A stretch of DNA of 64,000 bases from Streptomyces agglomeratus (GTDB lineage Bacteria; Actinomycetota; Actinomycetes; Streptomycetales; Streptomycetaceae), in NCBI RefSeq assembly GCF_001746415.1, contig NZ_MEHJ01000001.1:7446501-7510500 (forward strand). The letters are read 5' to 3'. Under the pieces are notes generated by a model. It was not told the origin of the DNA, searched no databases, and saw only the letters and a program-made list of their open reading frames with translations. The translations under genes were made by a program, and so were the position numbers. Positions 8,298 through 17,265 of this stretch are shown piece by piece. Positions within the stretch are counted from its first letter, which is position 1, and each line of letters starts with the position of its first letter.

Positions 8298-8962
8298 GCG
8301 CGCCCCCGGTCCGGCCGCAGCCTGCGGCGCGGCCCACGGACGTGCGCGGCCTGCGCCGGTTCGTGGGCGCGCGCCCGCCCCGGGAGGAGCGCTGCGAACT
8401 GTGCGGGGTGGCGGTGGCCGAAGACGCCCACCGCCACCTGGTGGACACGGAGAACCGGTCGCTGGCCTGCGCCTGCACCCCGTGCGCCTTCCTGTTCGAG
8501 CGGCCGGGCGCGGCGGGCGGCCGCTTCCGCGCCGTTCCCTCCCGCTACCTGGCCGACCCGGACCACCACCTGGACGACGGCGCGTGGGAACTCCTCCAGA
8601 TCCCCGTCGGCGTCGCCTTCTTCTTCCGCAACGCGGCGCTCGACCGGCCGGCCGCCTTCTACCCGAGCCCGGCGGGCGCCACCGAGAGCGAACTCAACCC
8701 CTCGGTCTGGCCGGCGATCACCGACAGCACCCCGCTGGCCGCGCTGCTCGAACCCGACGTGGAGGCGCTGCTGGTGCGCCGCTCGGAGGGACGGTCCGAG
8801 TGCTACCTCGTACCCATCGACATCTGCTACGAACTGGTGGGCCGCATGCGCCTGTTGTGGCAGGGCTTCGACGGCGGCGCCGAGGCCCGCGCCGACCTGG
8901 AGGCGTTCTTCCGCACCGTGGCGCAACGCGCCCGGACGGTCCGCGAGGAGGACCGGCCATGA
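8294..8962 (+). CDS. DUF5947 family protein
   Basis: A 222-aa protein starting at a GTG that overlaps the preceding stop (GTGA). A pair of Cys-containing segments (ERCELCGVAV and LACACTPCAFLF) near residues 34-65 could bind a metal or cluster. The rest is a conserved region with FRAVPSRYLADPDHHLDD, IPVGVAFFFRN and ECYLVPIDICYELVGRMR. It matches what is annotated as DUF5947, a family found almost only in actinobacterial hydrogenase operons. The function is unknown. Its fixed place between the structural genes and the protease suggests a dedicated assembly or electron-transfer role. Confidence 0.75.
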   Translation: MSAPPVRPQPAARPTDVRGLRRFVGARPPREERCELCGVAVAEDAHRHLVDTENRSLACACTPCAFLFERPGAAGGRFRAVPSRYLADPDHHLDDGAWELLQIPVGVAFFFRNAALDRPAAFYPSPAGATESELNPSVWPAITDSTPLAALLEPDVEALLVRRSEGRSECYLVPIDICYELVGRMRLLWQGFDGGAEARADLEAFFRTVAQRARTVREEDRP

Positions 8963-9663
8963 CGGAGTTCGCGTTCACCTGCACCGGCGTACGGTCCGAC
9001 CCGTACGCCGCCGGACCGACCCTCGTCTTCCGGCTACGCATCACCGCCTCGGGTGGCGCCCGGGTGCACGCTCTCGCCCTGCGCTGCCAGATCCGGATCG
9101 AACCGGCCCGGCGCGGATACGAACCCGCGGAGGCCGACGGGCTGAAGGACCTCTTCGGCGAGCGTTCACGGTGGGGCAGCACGCTCCAGCCGGTCCAGTT
9201 CGCCCAGGTCTCCCTCATGGTCCCCGGCTTCACCGGCGAGACGGAGACCGACCTCGTCGTGCCGTGCACGTACGACACCGACATCGCCTCCACGCGGTAC
9301 TTCGGCGCCGTCACCGGCGGTGAGGTGCCCCTGCTGATGCTCTTCTCCGGCACGGCGTTCACGGGAGCGGGCGGTTTCCACGTCGAGCCCGTGCCGTGGG
9401 ACCGGGAGGCGGACTTCCGGATGCCCGTGGCGGCCTGGCGGGAGATGGTCGAGCAGCACTTCCCCGGCTGTGGCTGGATCCGGGTGCCCCGCGACACCAT
9501 GGACGCCCTGCTGGGATTCCGCTCCCGGCGGGGTCTCGCCTCCTGGGAGTCCACCCTCCAGACACTGCTGGCCGAGGCGGACGAACCGGATCCGCCGCGG
9601 CACGAGACCGCCCTGACCGGCGCGGGGGCGCCGCTCACCGCCACCGGAAGGACGGTTCCGTGA
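8959..9663 (+). CDS. DUF6084 family protein
   Basis: A 234-aa protein coupled to the previous gene by an ATGA overlap. The sequence is rich in beta strands (FAFTCTGVRSDPYAAGPTLVFRLRI; VHALALRCQIRIEP; RYFGAVTGGEVPLLMLFSGTAF) and has no Cys pairs, signal peptide or membrane segments. It corresponds to DUF6084, a hydrogenase-linked family. The Trp-rich C-terminal half includes CGWIRVPRDTMDALLGFRSRRGL. The biochemical role is unknown. Tight coupling to DUF5947 and the following 482-aa protein suggests the three work together. Confidence 0.72.
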   Translation: MTEFAFTCTGVRSDPYAAGPTLVFRLRITASGGARVHALALRCQIRIEPARRGYEPAEADGLKDLFGERSRWGSTLQPVQFAQVSLMVPGFTGETETDLVVPCTYDTDIASTRYFGAVTGGEVPLLMLFSGTAFTGAGGFHVEPVPWDREADFRMPVAAWREMVEQHFPGCGWIRVPRDTMDALLGFRSRRGLASWESTLQTLLAEADEPDPPRHETALTGAGAPLTATGRTVP

Positions 9664-11108
9664 CCGTGACCACGTTCGCCGACGGGACCGAGGCCCGGTT
9701 CTCCGTCGCCCGGCAGGTGGCCGACGCCGTGCTCTTCGAGGGGTACGTGCTCTACCCCTACCGGGCCTCGGCGGCGAAGAACCGGCTGCGCTGGCAGTTC
9801 GGGGTCCTCGTACCGCCGGGCTGGGGCGCGGACTCCGAGGAGCACGACTTCCAGCACACCGAATGCCTGATGGAACCCAGGGCGGGCGCCACGCTCGCCG
9901 TCGAACTGCGCTTCCTGCACGCCCAGCGGCGGACCGTCCAGCGCTCCCGGCCCGACGGCGGATTCGAGGACGTACCCGAACTCCACCTGGAGGACCGGGT
10001 CCTGGTGCCCTGGGACGAGGGCACCGAGGAACGCGAGGAGGTGCTCGCTCCGGTGGACGAGCTGATCGGGGACGGCGTCACCGTGCCGTTCACCCGCCCC
10101 GCCCGCGAGGAGACCGAACCCGTCCTCGACACCGACGGCCGGCCGCTCGGCCGCCTGGTCCGCAGGTGCGAGGAGATCAGCGGTGTCGTACGGCTGTCCG
10201 CACGCGAACTCGACGGCCCCTACCGGGTGATGCAGCTGACGGCGGTAGTGGAGAACACCACCCCCTGGTCCCCGCCGGACGACGGGACCGCCGGCCGCCA
10301 CGCGGCGCTCCCGCGCTCACTGGTCGCCGCACACGTCCTGATGTGCCTCGACGCCGGATCGTTCCTGTCCATGACGGACCCGCCCGAGTGGGCCAAGGGC
10401 GCGGTCGCGTCCTGCCGCAACCTGCACACCTGGCCGGTACTCGCCGGCGAACCCGGGCGGGCGGACCTCGTACTGTCCTCGCCGATCATCCTGGAGGACC
10501 ACCCCGCCATCGCCCCGGAGAGCCCCGGAGCGCTGTACGACGCCACGGAGATCGACGAGATCCTCGCCCTGCGCACAGCGGCCCTCACCGACCAGGAGAA
10601 GCGCGAGGCACGCGGCACCGACGACCGGGCGGCCGCCGTCATCGAACTGGCCGACTCCATGCCGCCCGAGGTACTGGAGCGCCTGCACGGCGCCGTCCGC
10701 AGCCTGCGCGACGTGACCGGCCCCGAGCCCTCGCCGGCGCCGTCCGCCCCGCTGCAGGCCGCCCCGGCCATGCCCGACCCGTACGGGGTGGAGCCGCCAC
10801 AGACCCCGTGGTGGGACCCGGCGAGCGACGCCGGCTTCGACCCGGCACACGACCGGGTCGTGGTCGACGGCCGGTCGCTGGGCGCCGGAAGCCGGGTGCT
10901 GCTGCGGCCGGGCCTGCGCCGCACCGACGCGCAGGACCTGTTCCTCCAGGGCCGCAGCGCCCGCGTCGAAGCGGTGCTGCACGACGTGGACGGCCAGGTG
11001 CACCTGGCGGTGACCGTCGAAGGCGACCCGGGCGCGGACATCCGCCGCGAACAGGGCCGGTTCCTGTACTTCCAGCCCGACGAGGTCAGCCCCCTGGAGG
11101 ACGCGTGA
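9660..11108 (+). CDS. Hydrogenase-operon protein of unknown function (482 aa)
   Basis: Starts at a GTG overlapping the DUF6084 stop (GTGA) and ends in another GTGA overlap with the protease gene, so it is clearly a gene of this operon. I do not recognise a catalytic domain. Residues about 1-340 are acidic with conserved-looking blocks (VLFEGYVLYPYRASAAKNRLRW; HDFQHTECLMEP; SLVAAHVLMCLDAGSFLSM). After a Pro/Ala-rich hinge (about 350-385) comes a C-terminal domain (DRVVVDGRSLGAGSRVLLRP; DAQDLFLQGRSARVEAVLHDVDG) that resembles a small beta-barrel. There are no transmembrane segments. Homologues appear to accompany group 1h hydrogenases, so an accessory role is likely. Confidence 0.7.
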   Translation: MTVTTFADGTEARFSVARQVADAVLFEGYVLYPYRASAAKNRLRWQFGVLVPPGWGADSEEHDFQHTECLMEPRAGATLAVELRFLHAQRRTVQRSRPDGGFEDVPELHLEDRVLVPWDEGTEEREEVLAPVDELIGDGVTVPFTRPAREETEPVLDTDGRPLGRLVRRCEEISGVVRLSARELDGPYRVMQLTAVVENTTPWSPPDDGTAGRHAALPRSLVAAHVLMCLDAGSFLSMTDPPEWAKGAVASCRNLHTWPVLAGEPGRADLVLSSPIILEDHPAIAPESPGALYDATEIDEILALRTAALTDQEKREARGTDDRAAAVIELADSMPPEVLERLHGAVRSLRDVTGPEPSPAPSAPLQAAPAMPDPYGVEPPQTPWWDPASDAGFDPAHDRVVVDGRSLGAGSRVLLRPGLRRTDAQDLFLQGRSARVEAVLHDVDGQVHLAVTVEGDPGADIRREQGRFLYFQPDEVSPLEDA

Positions 11109-11653
11109 GCCGCCCGGCCCCCGGCGAGGGCCGCATCCTGGTGGCCGGTGTCGGGAACATCTTCCTCAGCGACGACGGCTTCGGCGTCGAGACGGTCCGC
11201 CGGCTCGCCGCGCAGCCGCTGCCCGAGCACGTCGAGGCCGTGGACATCGGCGTACGCGGCGTACACCTCGCGTACCAGCTCCTCGACCGCTACGACACGC
11301 TCGTCCTGGTGGACGCTACGCAACGCGGCGGCGAGCCGGGCACGGTGTACCTGATCGAGCCCTCCGGCCCCGGCGACAGCGCGGAGCAGAGCCCCGTGCT
11401 CGACGGCCACCGGATGTCACCCGACGCCGTACTGGCCCTGCTCGGCACGCTCTGCGCCGGGACCGGGGCGAACCCGCCGCGCCGCACGCTGGTCGTGGGG
11501 TGCGAACCGGCGTCGGTCGACGAAGGCATCGGCCTCAGCCCGCCGGTGGCCGCCGCCGTGCCGGAGGCCGTACGGCTGATCGAAGAACTGCTGCGGGACG
11601 GGGACCAGGAAGCGCCCGCGCCGCGGGCCACGGCCGGCGAGGCCGCGACATGA
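11105..11653 (+). CDS. hupD: Hydrogenase maturation protease (HupD/HyaD type)
   Basis: A 182-aa endopeptidase of the HycI/HupD family (peptidase M52). It shows the N-terminal ILVAGVGNIFLSDDGFG motif with the nickel-sensing acidic residue, a second Asp in EAVDIGVRG, and a conserved HRMSP near residue 100. It cleaves the C-terminal tail of the large subunit after the L2 histidine once nickel is inserted, which fits the 23-residue tail seen in HhyL. The GTG start at 11105 overlaps the upstream stop. It is followed at once by the 35-aa DUF6893-type gene. Confidence 0.9.
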   Translation: MSRPAPGEGRILVAGVGNIFLSDDGFGVETVRRLAAQPLPEHVEAVDIGVRGVHLAYQLLDRYDTLVLVDATQRGGEPGTVYLIEPSGPGDSAEQSPVLDGHRMSPDAVLALLGTLCAGTGANPPRRTLVVGCEPASVDEGIGLSPPVAAAVPEAVRLIEELLRDGDQEAPAPRATAGEAAT

Positions 11654-11664
11654 GGGAGACGAGC

Positions 11665-11772
11665 ATGAAGAAGACCATCATCCTTGGCGCCGTCGGAGCA
11701 TCCGCGCTGGCGGCGCTCGCCAAGCTGACCCTGCCTGACATCCAGCGGTACCTGCGCATCCGCAAGATGTGA
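11665..11772 (+). CDS. DUF6893-type small protein (35 aa)
   Basis: A very short gene reading MKKTIILGAVGASALAALAK, then LTLPDIQRYLRIRKM. GGGAGA lies 6 nt before the ATG at 11665; an alternative ATG at 11650 overlaps the protease stop. The N-terminal half is a hydrophobic helix that could sit in or on the membrane, and the C-terminus is basic. Such proteins are annotated as DUF6893. The function is unknown. In a hydrogenase operon it might help attach the enzyme to the membrane, but that is speculation. Confidence 0.7.
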   Translation: MKKTIILGAVGASALAALAKLTLPDIQRYLRIRKM

Positions 11773-11966
11773 CCCGCGCCGGCCCCGGTTGCGTCGAACG
11801 GCGTACGCGCGGCGCCACGTCGGCGTGCCGCCGCGCCGCCCGCCCGCGGCGCGGCCTGTAATGGGGCCGTGCGGGCCACCCCTCGCGCACTCCGCCCGCC
11901 ACGGCGGAGGCGCGCCGCCCGCCCGTGGCGGCCGACGGAGACCGGCCTTCGCCAGGACGGAGTCCG

Positions 11967-12362
11967 ATGCACGAGATGTCCATCGCGCTGGCCGTCGTCG
12001 GCCAGGTGGAAGAGGCCGCCGAACGGGCCGGCGGCGTGACCGCCGTGCGGTCGGTGCGCCTCCAGGTCGGCGAACTGGCCGGCGTGGTCCCCGACGCGCT
12101 CTCCTTCTGCTTCGAACTGGCCTGCGCCGGAACGCTGCTGGAAGGCGCCGAACTCGTCACGGAAGCGGTGCCGGGCCGCGCCCGCTGCGCCCCCTGCGCG
12201 GACGAATGGGCCGTCGGCATGCCGCCGCGACTGTGCTGCCCGGTGTGCGGTACGGCGACCGACGCACTCGTCTCGGGCCGCGAACTCCAGATCGTCAGCG
12301 TGCACTGGGAGGACGGCCCGCCGCACGAACACACCCGCGAACCGATCCTCGAGGAGCGCTGA
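11967..12362 (+). CDS. hypA: Hydrogenase nickel incorporation protein HypA
   Basis: A 131-aa nickel chaperone. It begins MHEMSIA, with His2 as the conserved Ni ligand. The zinc site is formed by CAPC (about residues 74-77) and CPVC (about 91-94). It delivers Ni2+ to the hydrogenase precursor with HypB. The ATG at 11967 is required by the conserved MHE terminus. The spacing to hypB is 3 nt, so the two are co-translated. A 194-bp gap before it might hold an internal promoter separating the structural genes from the hyp genes. Confidence 0.93.
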   Translation: MHEMSIALAVVGQVEEAAERAGGVTAVRSVRLQVGELAGVVPDALSFCFELACAGTLLEGAELVTEAVPGRARCAPCADEWAVGMPPRLCCPVCGTATDALVSGRELQIVSVHWEDGPPHEHTREPILEER

Positions 12363-12365
12363 ACC

Positions 12366-13247
12366 ATGTGCCGTGCCGTCGATCTGCACCAAGCCGTACT
12401 CGCCAAGAACGACGCGACCGCGCACACCCTGCGCGCCGGACTCACCGCACGCGGCACCACCGTGGTCAACCTGCTGTCAAGCCCCGGCAGCGGGAAGACC
12501 GCCCTGCTGGAACGCGAACTGCTGCTGGCGCGTGAGAGGGGGCTCCCCGTCGCCGCCCTCACCGCCGATCTCGCCACCGAGAACGACGCCGTACGCCTCG
12601 CGCGGTCCGGCGTCCCCGTCAAGCAGGTCCTCACCGACGGGCTGTGCCACCTGGAGGCCGCGATGCTCCACCGGCACCTGGAGGGCTGGCTGCCCGACGA
12701 CACCCGGCTGCTGTTCGTCGAGAACGTCGGCAACCTCGTCTGCCCGGCCTCCTACGACCTCGGCGAGTCACTGAGGGTCGTCCTGGCCTCCGTGACCGAG
12801 GGCGAGGACAAACCGCTCAAGTACCCGACAGCCTTCGGGCTCGCCCACCTGGTGGTGGTCACCAAGACCGACATCGCGGACGCCGTCGAGTTCGACGAGG
12901 CGGCCTTCCGCGCGCACGTCGAACAGGTCAACCCCGGCGTGGAGGTGCTCCTGACGTCCACCCGCCGGGGGCAGGGGGCCGGAGAACTGCTCGACCGGGC
13001 ACTGGCCGTGGCCGACGGCGCGCCGGTGCACGCGCCCGTCATGGGCCGCTGCCAGGACGACGTAGCGCAAGGACACACCCACACCCACATCCACGCTCAT
13101 GCCGGCGCGGACCACCATGCCCACCCCGACCACGACCACCACGACCAGGCCGGCCACCCGGACCACGACCAGGCGGATCACCACCCCGTCGGCCACCCGG
13201 ACCACCACCGCGCAGGCCCCGGCGCCATGTCGCCGACCCGCTCGTGA
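12366..13247 (+). CDS. hypB: Hydrogenase nickel incorporation GTPase HypB with C-terminal His-rich tail
   Basis: A 293-aa SIMIBI-class GTPase that drives nickel insertion. It has the P-loop (SSPGSGKTAL), the metal-binding region (ADLATENDA; DGLCHLEAAM), FVENVGNLVCPASYDLGE and the specificity motif VTKTDI. The nickel-storing His-rich stretch of HypB proteins is usually N-terminal. Here the N-terminus is short (MCRAVDLHQAVL) and a His/Asp-rich tail with about 18 His (from HTHTHIHAHAGADHHAH) occupies residues about 233-283. It ends in a GTGA overlap with hypF. Confidence 0.93.
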   Translation: MCRAVDLHQAVLAKNDATAHTLRAGLTARGTTVVNLLSSPGSGKTALLERELLLARERGLPVAALTADLATENDAVRLARSGVPVKQVLTDGLCHLEAAMLHRHLEGWLPDDTRLLFVENVGNLVCPASYDLGESLRVVLASVTEGEDKPLKYPTAFGLAHLVVVTKTDIADAVEFDEAAFRAHVEQVNPGVEVLLTSTRRGQGAGELLDRALAVADGAPVHAPVMGRCQDDVAQGHTHTHIHAHAGADHHAHPDHDHHDQAGHPDHDQADHHPVGHPDHHRAGPGAMSPTRS

Positions 13248-15655
13248 GCGATTCCCCGTCCGGGGCCGCCGTCGTCGACGGCACGGTCGAACGCCGGCGC
13301 GTGACCGTACGCGGCGTCGTGCAGGGCGTCGGCTTCCGGCCCTTCCTGTACGTCCTCGCCACGGAACTCGAACTGACCGGACACGTGACCAACACACCCG
13401 AGGGCGTCGTCGCGGAGGTGCAGGGCGCCCCGTCGGCCGTGGCCCGGTTCTGCGCCGCGATCTCCACCCATGCCCCGACCCTGGCCCGCGTCGAATCCGT
13501 AGACCACCACGAGGTACCGGCCGCCGGCGGCGCGGGCTTCGCCATCGTCGCCTCCCGTACGGACGGCGCGGCCCGCACCCTGGTCCCGCCCGACACGGCG
13601 ACCTGCGCCGACTGCCTCACCGAACTCGCCGATCCGGCGGACCGGCGCCACCGCCACCCGTTCATCAACTGCACGCACTGCGGCCCGCGTTTCACCATCG
13701 TCACCGGCCTGCCGTACGACCGGGCCCAGACGGCCATGGCCGACTTCCCGATGTGCCCGGACTGCGCCCGCGAGTACGCCGACCCGGCCGACCGGCGCTT
13801 CCACGCCCAGCCGGTCGCCTGCCCCCACTGCGGCCCCCGCCTGCGCCTGCTCGTTCCCCGGCCGGGCGACGGCCCCCGGCCCCGGCCCGTGACGGGCAAG
13901 GACCCGATCGCCGAGGCACGCGCACTCCTGTCCCGTGGCGCGGTCCTCGCCGTGAAGGGCCTCGGCGGCTACCACCTCGCCTGCGACGCGACCGACTCCG
14001 CCGCCGTGGCCATGCTGCGGCGCCGCAAGGCTCGCGGCGACAAACCGTTCGCTGTGATGGCCCGCGACACCGCCGACGTCGAACACCTCGTACGTATGGG
14101 ACCCGAGGAGCGCCACCTTCTCACCGGCGGTGTCAGACCGATCGTGCTGCTGCGCCGCCGCCAGGACGCCGACGCGCCGGATTCCATGGCTCCGCGCCTC
14201 GCGGACGCGGTCGCGCCGGGCAGCCCCGACCTGGGCGTGATGCTTTCCTACACCCCGCTGCACCACCTGCTGCTCGGCCTGCCCGGCGACAGCGGCCCCG
14301 GCCCCCGTCTGCTCGTCATGACCAGCGGCAACGTGGCGGGCGAGCCGATCGTCACGGACGACGACGAGGCACTGGACCGGCTGGCGCACCTCGCCGACGC
14401 CTGGCTCACGCATGACCGGCGCATCCATGTCCCGTGCGACGACTCGGTGGTGCGCGTCTGCGACGGACAGCCGCTGACCGTGCGCCGCGCCCGCGGCTAC
14501 GCCCCCCTGCCCGTGCGGCTGCCGCTCCCCGTACGGCCCGCCCTCGCCGTGGGGGGCGACCTGAAGAACACGTTCTGCCTCGCCGAGGGCCGCACGGCTT
14601 GGCTGTCCGCCCACATCGGTGACATGGACGACCTCGCCACCCAGCAGGCGTTCGAGCGGGCCGAGCGCCAGCTGGAGTCGATCACCGGGGTGAGCCCGGA
14701 GCTCCTGGCCGCCGACCGTCACCCGGGGTACCGCTCCGGTCAGTGGGCGGCCCGGCACGCGGCCGGCCGGCCCCTCGTCCGCGTACAGCACCATCACGCC
14801 CACGTCGCGGCGGTCATGGCCGAACACGGCCTGGACGGCAGCCGGCCGGTGATCGGCGTCGCGTTCGACGGCACCGGGTACGGCGACGACGGGGCCGTGT
14901 GGGGCGGCGAGTTCCTGGTGGCCGACTACGACACCGCCGACCGGTTCGGGCACCTCGCGTACGTCCCCCTGCCCGGCGGCGACGCCGCGGTGCACCGCCC
15001 GTACCGCATGGCCCTCGCGCACCTGCGGGCGGCCGGCATCGCGTGGTCGGACGACCTCCCCTGCGTGGCCGCCTGCCCTCCCGACGAGCGACGCGTGCTC
15101 CAGCGGCAGTTGGAGCGCGGGCTGAACTGCGTCGGCACCTCCAGCATGGGCCGGCTCTTCGACGCCGTCTCCTCACTGGCCGGCATCTGCCACCGGGCCG
15201 GATACGAGGCGCAGGCCGCCATCGAGCTGGAGGCCGCCGCGCTGTCCTGTCCGGAGCCGGACGGCGCCGCATACGCCTTCGCCCTGCGGCCCGCACGCCC
15301 CGGCGACGACGTGACGGTGCGCGCCGACCCCGGGCCCGTCCTGGCGGCGGCCGTCGACGACGTACGGGCCGGTGCGGCGCCCGCCCTCGTCGCGGCGCGC
15401 TTCCACCGCGCCATCGCCGCCCTCGTACACCGCGTCTGCGCCATGGCGCGGGAGCGGCACGGCCTGGACACCGTCGTGCTGACCGGCGGCGTCTTCGCCA
15501 ACGCCCTGCTCTCCTCGGCCTGCGCGCGGGCCCTGCGCGACGACCGCTTCACGGTCCTGCGCGCTCACCAGGTGCCCCCGAACGACGGTGGGCTGGCACT
15601 CGGCCAGCTCCTGGTGGCCGCCCGCGCCGCGGCCGGGCCCGGAACCACCGGGTGA
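13244..15655 (+). CDS. hypF: Carbamoyltransferase HypF
   Basis: An 803-aa enzyme that makes the cyanide ligand precursor by transferring carbamoyl from carbamoyl phosphate to the C-terminal Cys of HypE. In order it has an acylphosphatase-like domain (VRGVVQGVGFRPFLY), two zinc-finger pairs (CADCLTEL, NCTHCGPRF; CPDCAREYAD, ACPHCGPRL), a YrdC-like domain (LAVKGLGGYHLACDA; KPFAVMARD) and a Kae1-like domain (HHHAHVAAVMAEHG; GVAFDGTGYGDDG; TGGVFANALL). The GTG start at 13244 overlaps the hypB stop. Length and domain order are normal for the family. Confidence 0.95.
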   Translation: MSDSPSGAAVVDGTVERRRVTVRGVVQGVGFRPFLYVLATELELTGHVTNTPEGVVAEVQGAPSAVARFCAAISTHAPTLARVESVDHHEVPAAGGAGFAIVASRTDGAARTLVPPDTATCADCLTELADPADRRHRHPFINCTHCGPRFTIVTGLPYDRAQTAMADFPMCPDCAREYADPADRRFHAQPVACPHCGPRLRLLVPRPGDGPRPRPVTGKDPIAEARALLSRGAVLAVKGLGGYHLACDATDSAAVAMLRRRKARGDKPFAVMARDTADVEHLVRMGPEERHLLTGGVRPIVLLRRRQDADAPDSMAPRLADAVAPGSPDLGVMLSYTPLHHLLLGLPGDSGPGPRLLVMTSGNVAGEPIVTDDDEALDRLAHLADAWLTHDRRIHVPCDDSVVRVCDGQPLTVRRARGYAPLPVRLPLPVRPALAVGGDLKNTFCLAEGRTAWLSAHIGDMDDLATQQAFERAERQLESITGVSPELLAADRHPGYRSGQWAARHAAGRPLVRVQHHHAHVAAVMAEHGLDGSRPVIGVAFDGTGYGDDGAVWGGEFLVADYDTADRFGHLAYVPLPGGDAAVHRPYRMALAHLRAAGIAWSDDLPCVAACPPDERRVLQRQLERGLNCVGTSSMGRLFDAVSSLAGICHRAGYEAQAAIELEAAALSCPEPDGAAYAFALRPARPGDDVTVRADPGPVLAAAVDDVRAGAAPALVAARFHRAIAALVHRVCAMARERHGLDTVVLTGGVFANALLSSACARALRDDRFTVLRAHQVPPNDGGLALGQLLVAARAAAGPGTTG

Positions 15656-15709
15656 CGCGCGTGCCCCGGCGGCACCGGACAACACACCACCCACAGCGAG
15701 GAGAAGGTC

Positions 15710-16030
15710 ATGTGCCTGGCGGTACCCGGCAGAGTGCTGGACATCGAGGAGCGTGACGGCACACGGATGGCCACCGTCGACTTCGGCGGTGTGGTCAAGG
15801 AGGTGTGCCTGGAGTACCTGCCCGACCTCCAGGTCGGCGAGTACGCCATCGTCCACGTCGGATTCGCCCTGCAACGCCTGGACGAGGAGTCGGCCAAGCA
15901 GACGCTCGATCTGTTCGCCACCCTCGGAATGCTCCAGGAGGAGTTCGGCGACCCCTGGGAACTGGCCGCGGAGGCCGGTGGATCCCCGTTGCCGGCCGGC
16001 GACGGCGCACCTGTGGAGGCACAGAAGTGA
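15710..16030 (+). CDS. hypC: Hydrogenase assembly chaperone HypC
   Basis: A 106-aa HypC/HupF protein beginning [10 protein letters not shown], whose Cys2 is the essential residue that binds the Fe(CN)2CO unit and the large-subunit precursor. GAGGAGAAGG precedes the ATG. The body ([43 protein letters not shown]) is fully typical. The C-terminal 25 residues are an acidic Ala/Pro/Gly tail. The gene overlaps hypD by 4 nt (GTGA), fitting the HypC-HypD complex. Confidence 0.95.
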   Translation: MCLAVPGRVLDIEERDGTRMATVDFGGVVKEVCLEYLPDLQVGEYAIVHVGFALQRLDEESAKQTLDLFATLGMLQEEFGDPWELAAEAGGSPLPAGDGAPVEAQK

Positions 16031-17265
16031 AGTACATCGACGAGTTCCAGGACCCGGACCTGGCGCGTCGGCTGCTGGACGACATCCACGCGGCCGTCAC
16101 GAGGCCGTGGGCACTGATGGAGGTCTGCGGGGGCCAGACGCACACCATCATCCGGCACGGCATCGACCAGCTGCTCCCGGACCAGGTGGAGCTCATCCAC
16201 GGGCCGGGCTGCCCCGTCTGCGTGACCCCGCTGGAGGTCATCGACAAGGCGCTGGAGGTCGCTTCCCGACCCGGGGTGATCTTCTGCTCGTTCGGGGACA
16301 TGCTGCGCGTGCCCGGTACGGGCCGCGACCTGTTCCAGGTGCGCAGCGAGGGCGGTGACGTCCGGGTGGTCTACTCACCGCTGGACGCCCTCAAGATCGC
16401 CCAGCAGAACCCGGACCGTGAGGTGGTGTTCTTCGGTATCGGTTTCGAGACGACCGCGCCGCCCAACGCCATGACGGTGTATCAGGCCCGCAAGCTGGGC
16501 ATCCGCAACTTCAGCCTGCTGGTGTCCCACGTGCTGGTGCCCCCGGCGATCGAGGCGATCATGCGCTCGCCGAACTGCCGCGTCCAGGCGTTCCTCGCGG
16601 CCGGGCACGTGTGCAGCGTGATGGGCACGGGGGAGTACCCGGAGCTGGCCGAGCGGTTCCGGGTCCCGATCGTGGTGACGGGATTCGAGCCGCTGGACAT
16701 CCTCGAAGGCGTACGCCGGACCGTACTCCAGCTGGAGCGCGGCGAGCACACCGTCGACAACGCGTACGCACGCGCCGTGCGCCCGGAGGGCAACCCGGCC
16801 GCGCGGGCCATGCTGGCGGACGTGTTCGAGGTGACCGACCGGGCCTGGCGCGGAATCGGGGTGATCCCGGCGAGCGGCTGGCGGCTGTCGGAACGCTACC
16901 GGGAGTACGACGCGGAACACCGCTTCTCGGTCAGCGGCATCCGGACGCTGGAGCCGGCCGAGTGCCGGAGCGGGGAAGTGCTTCAGGGCTTGCTGAAGCC
17001 GCACGAGTGCGAGGCGTTCGGCACCGTCTGCACCCCTCGCACACCGCTGGGCGCCACCATGGTCTCCAGCGAGGGCGCCTGCGCCGCGTACTACCTCTAC
17101 CGGCGGCTGGACCTTCCGGCCGCCGCGGCCTCCAAGACCGCCGCGGCCGCCGAGCACGCTGGGGCCTCCGGGACTCCTGCGCCCGACTCGACGCCTGTGC
17201 CGACTGCGACTGCGACCGCTGCCCCTGCCCCGCACGCGCCCCGGGAGGCGAGCCCCGTTGTCTGA
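16027..17265 (+). CDS. hypD: Hydrogenase formation protein HypD
   Basis: A 412-aa [4Fe-4S] scaffold for building Fe(CN)2CO with HypC and HypE. Signature motifs include [40 protein letters not shown] and [11 protein letters not shown]-terminal Cys-bearing motifs are ALNE-like [33 protein letters not shown]. The core ends near residue 365, and a 45-residue Ala/Pro/Thr-rich tail follows that most HypD proteins lack. The GTG start overlaps hypC. The 3' end overlaps hypE by 8 nt. Confidence 0.95.
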   Translation: MKYIDEFQDPDLARRLLDDIHAAVTRPWALMEVCGGQTHTIIRHGIDQLLPDQVELIHGPGCPVCVTPLEVIDKALEVASRPGVIFCSFGDMLRVPGTGRDLFQVRSEGGDVRVVYSPLDALKIAQQNPDREVVFFGIGFETTAPPNAMTVYQARKLGIRNFSLLVSHVLVPPAIEAIMRSPNCRVQAFLAAGHVCSVMGTGEYPELAERFRVPIVVTGFEPLDILEGVRRTVLQLERGEHTVDNAYARAVRPEGNPAARAMLADVFEVTDRAWRGIGVIPASGWRLSERYREYDAEHRFSVSGIRTLEPAECRSGEVLQGLLKPHECEAFGTVCTPRTPLGATMVSSEGACAAYYLYRRLDLPAAAASKTAAAAEHAGASGTPAPDSTPVPTATATAAPAPHAPREASPVV

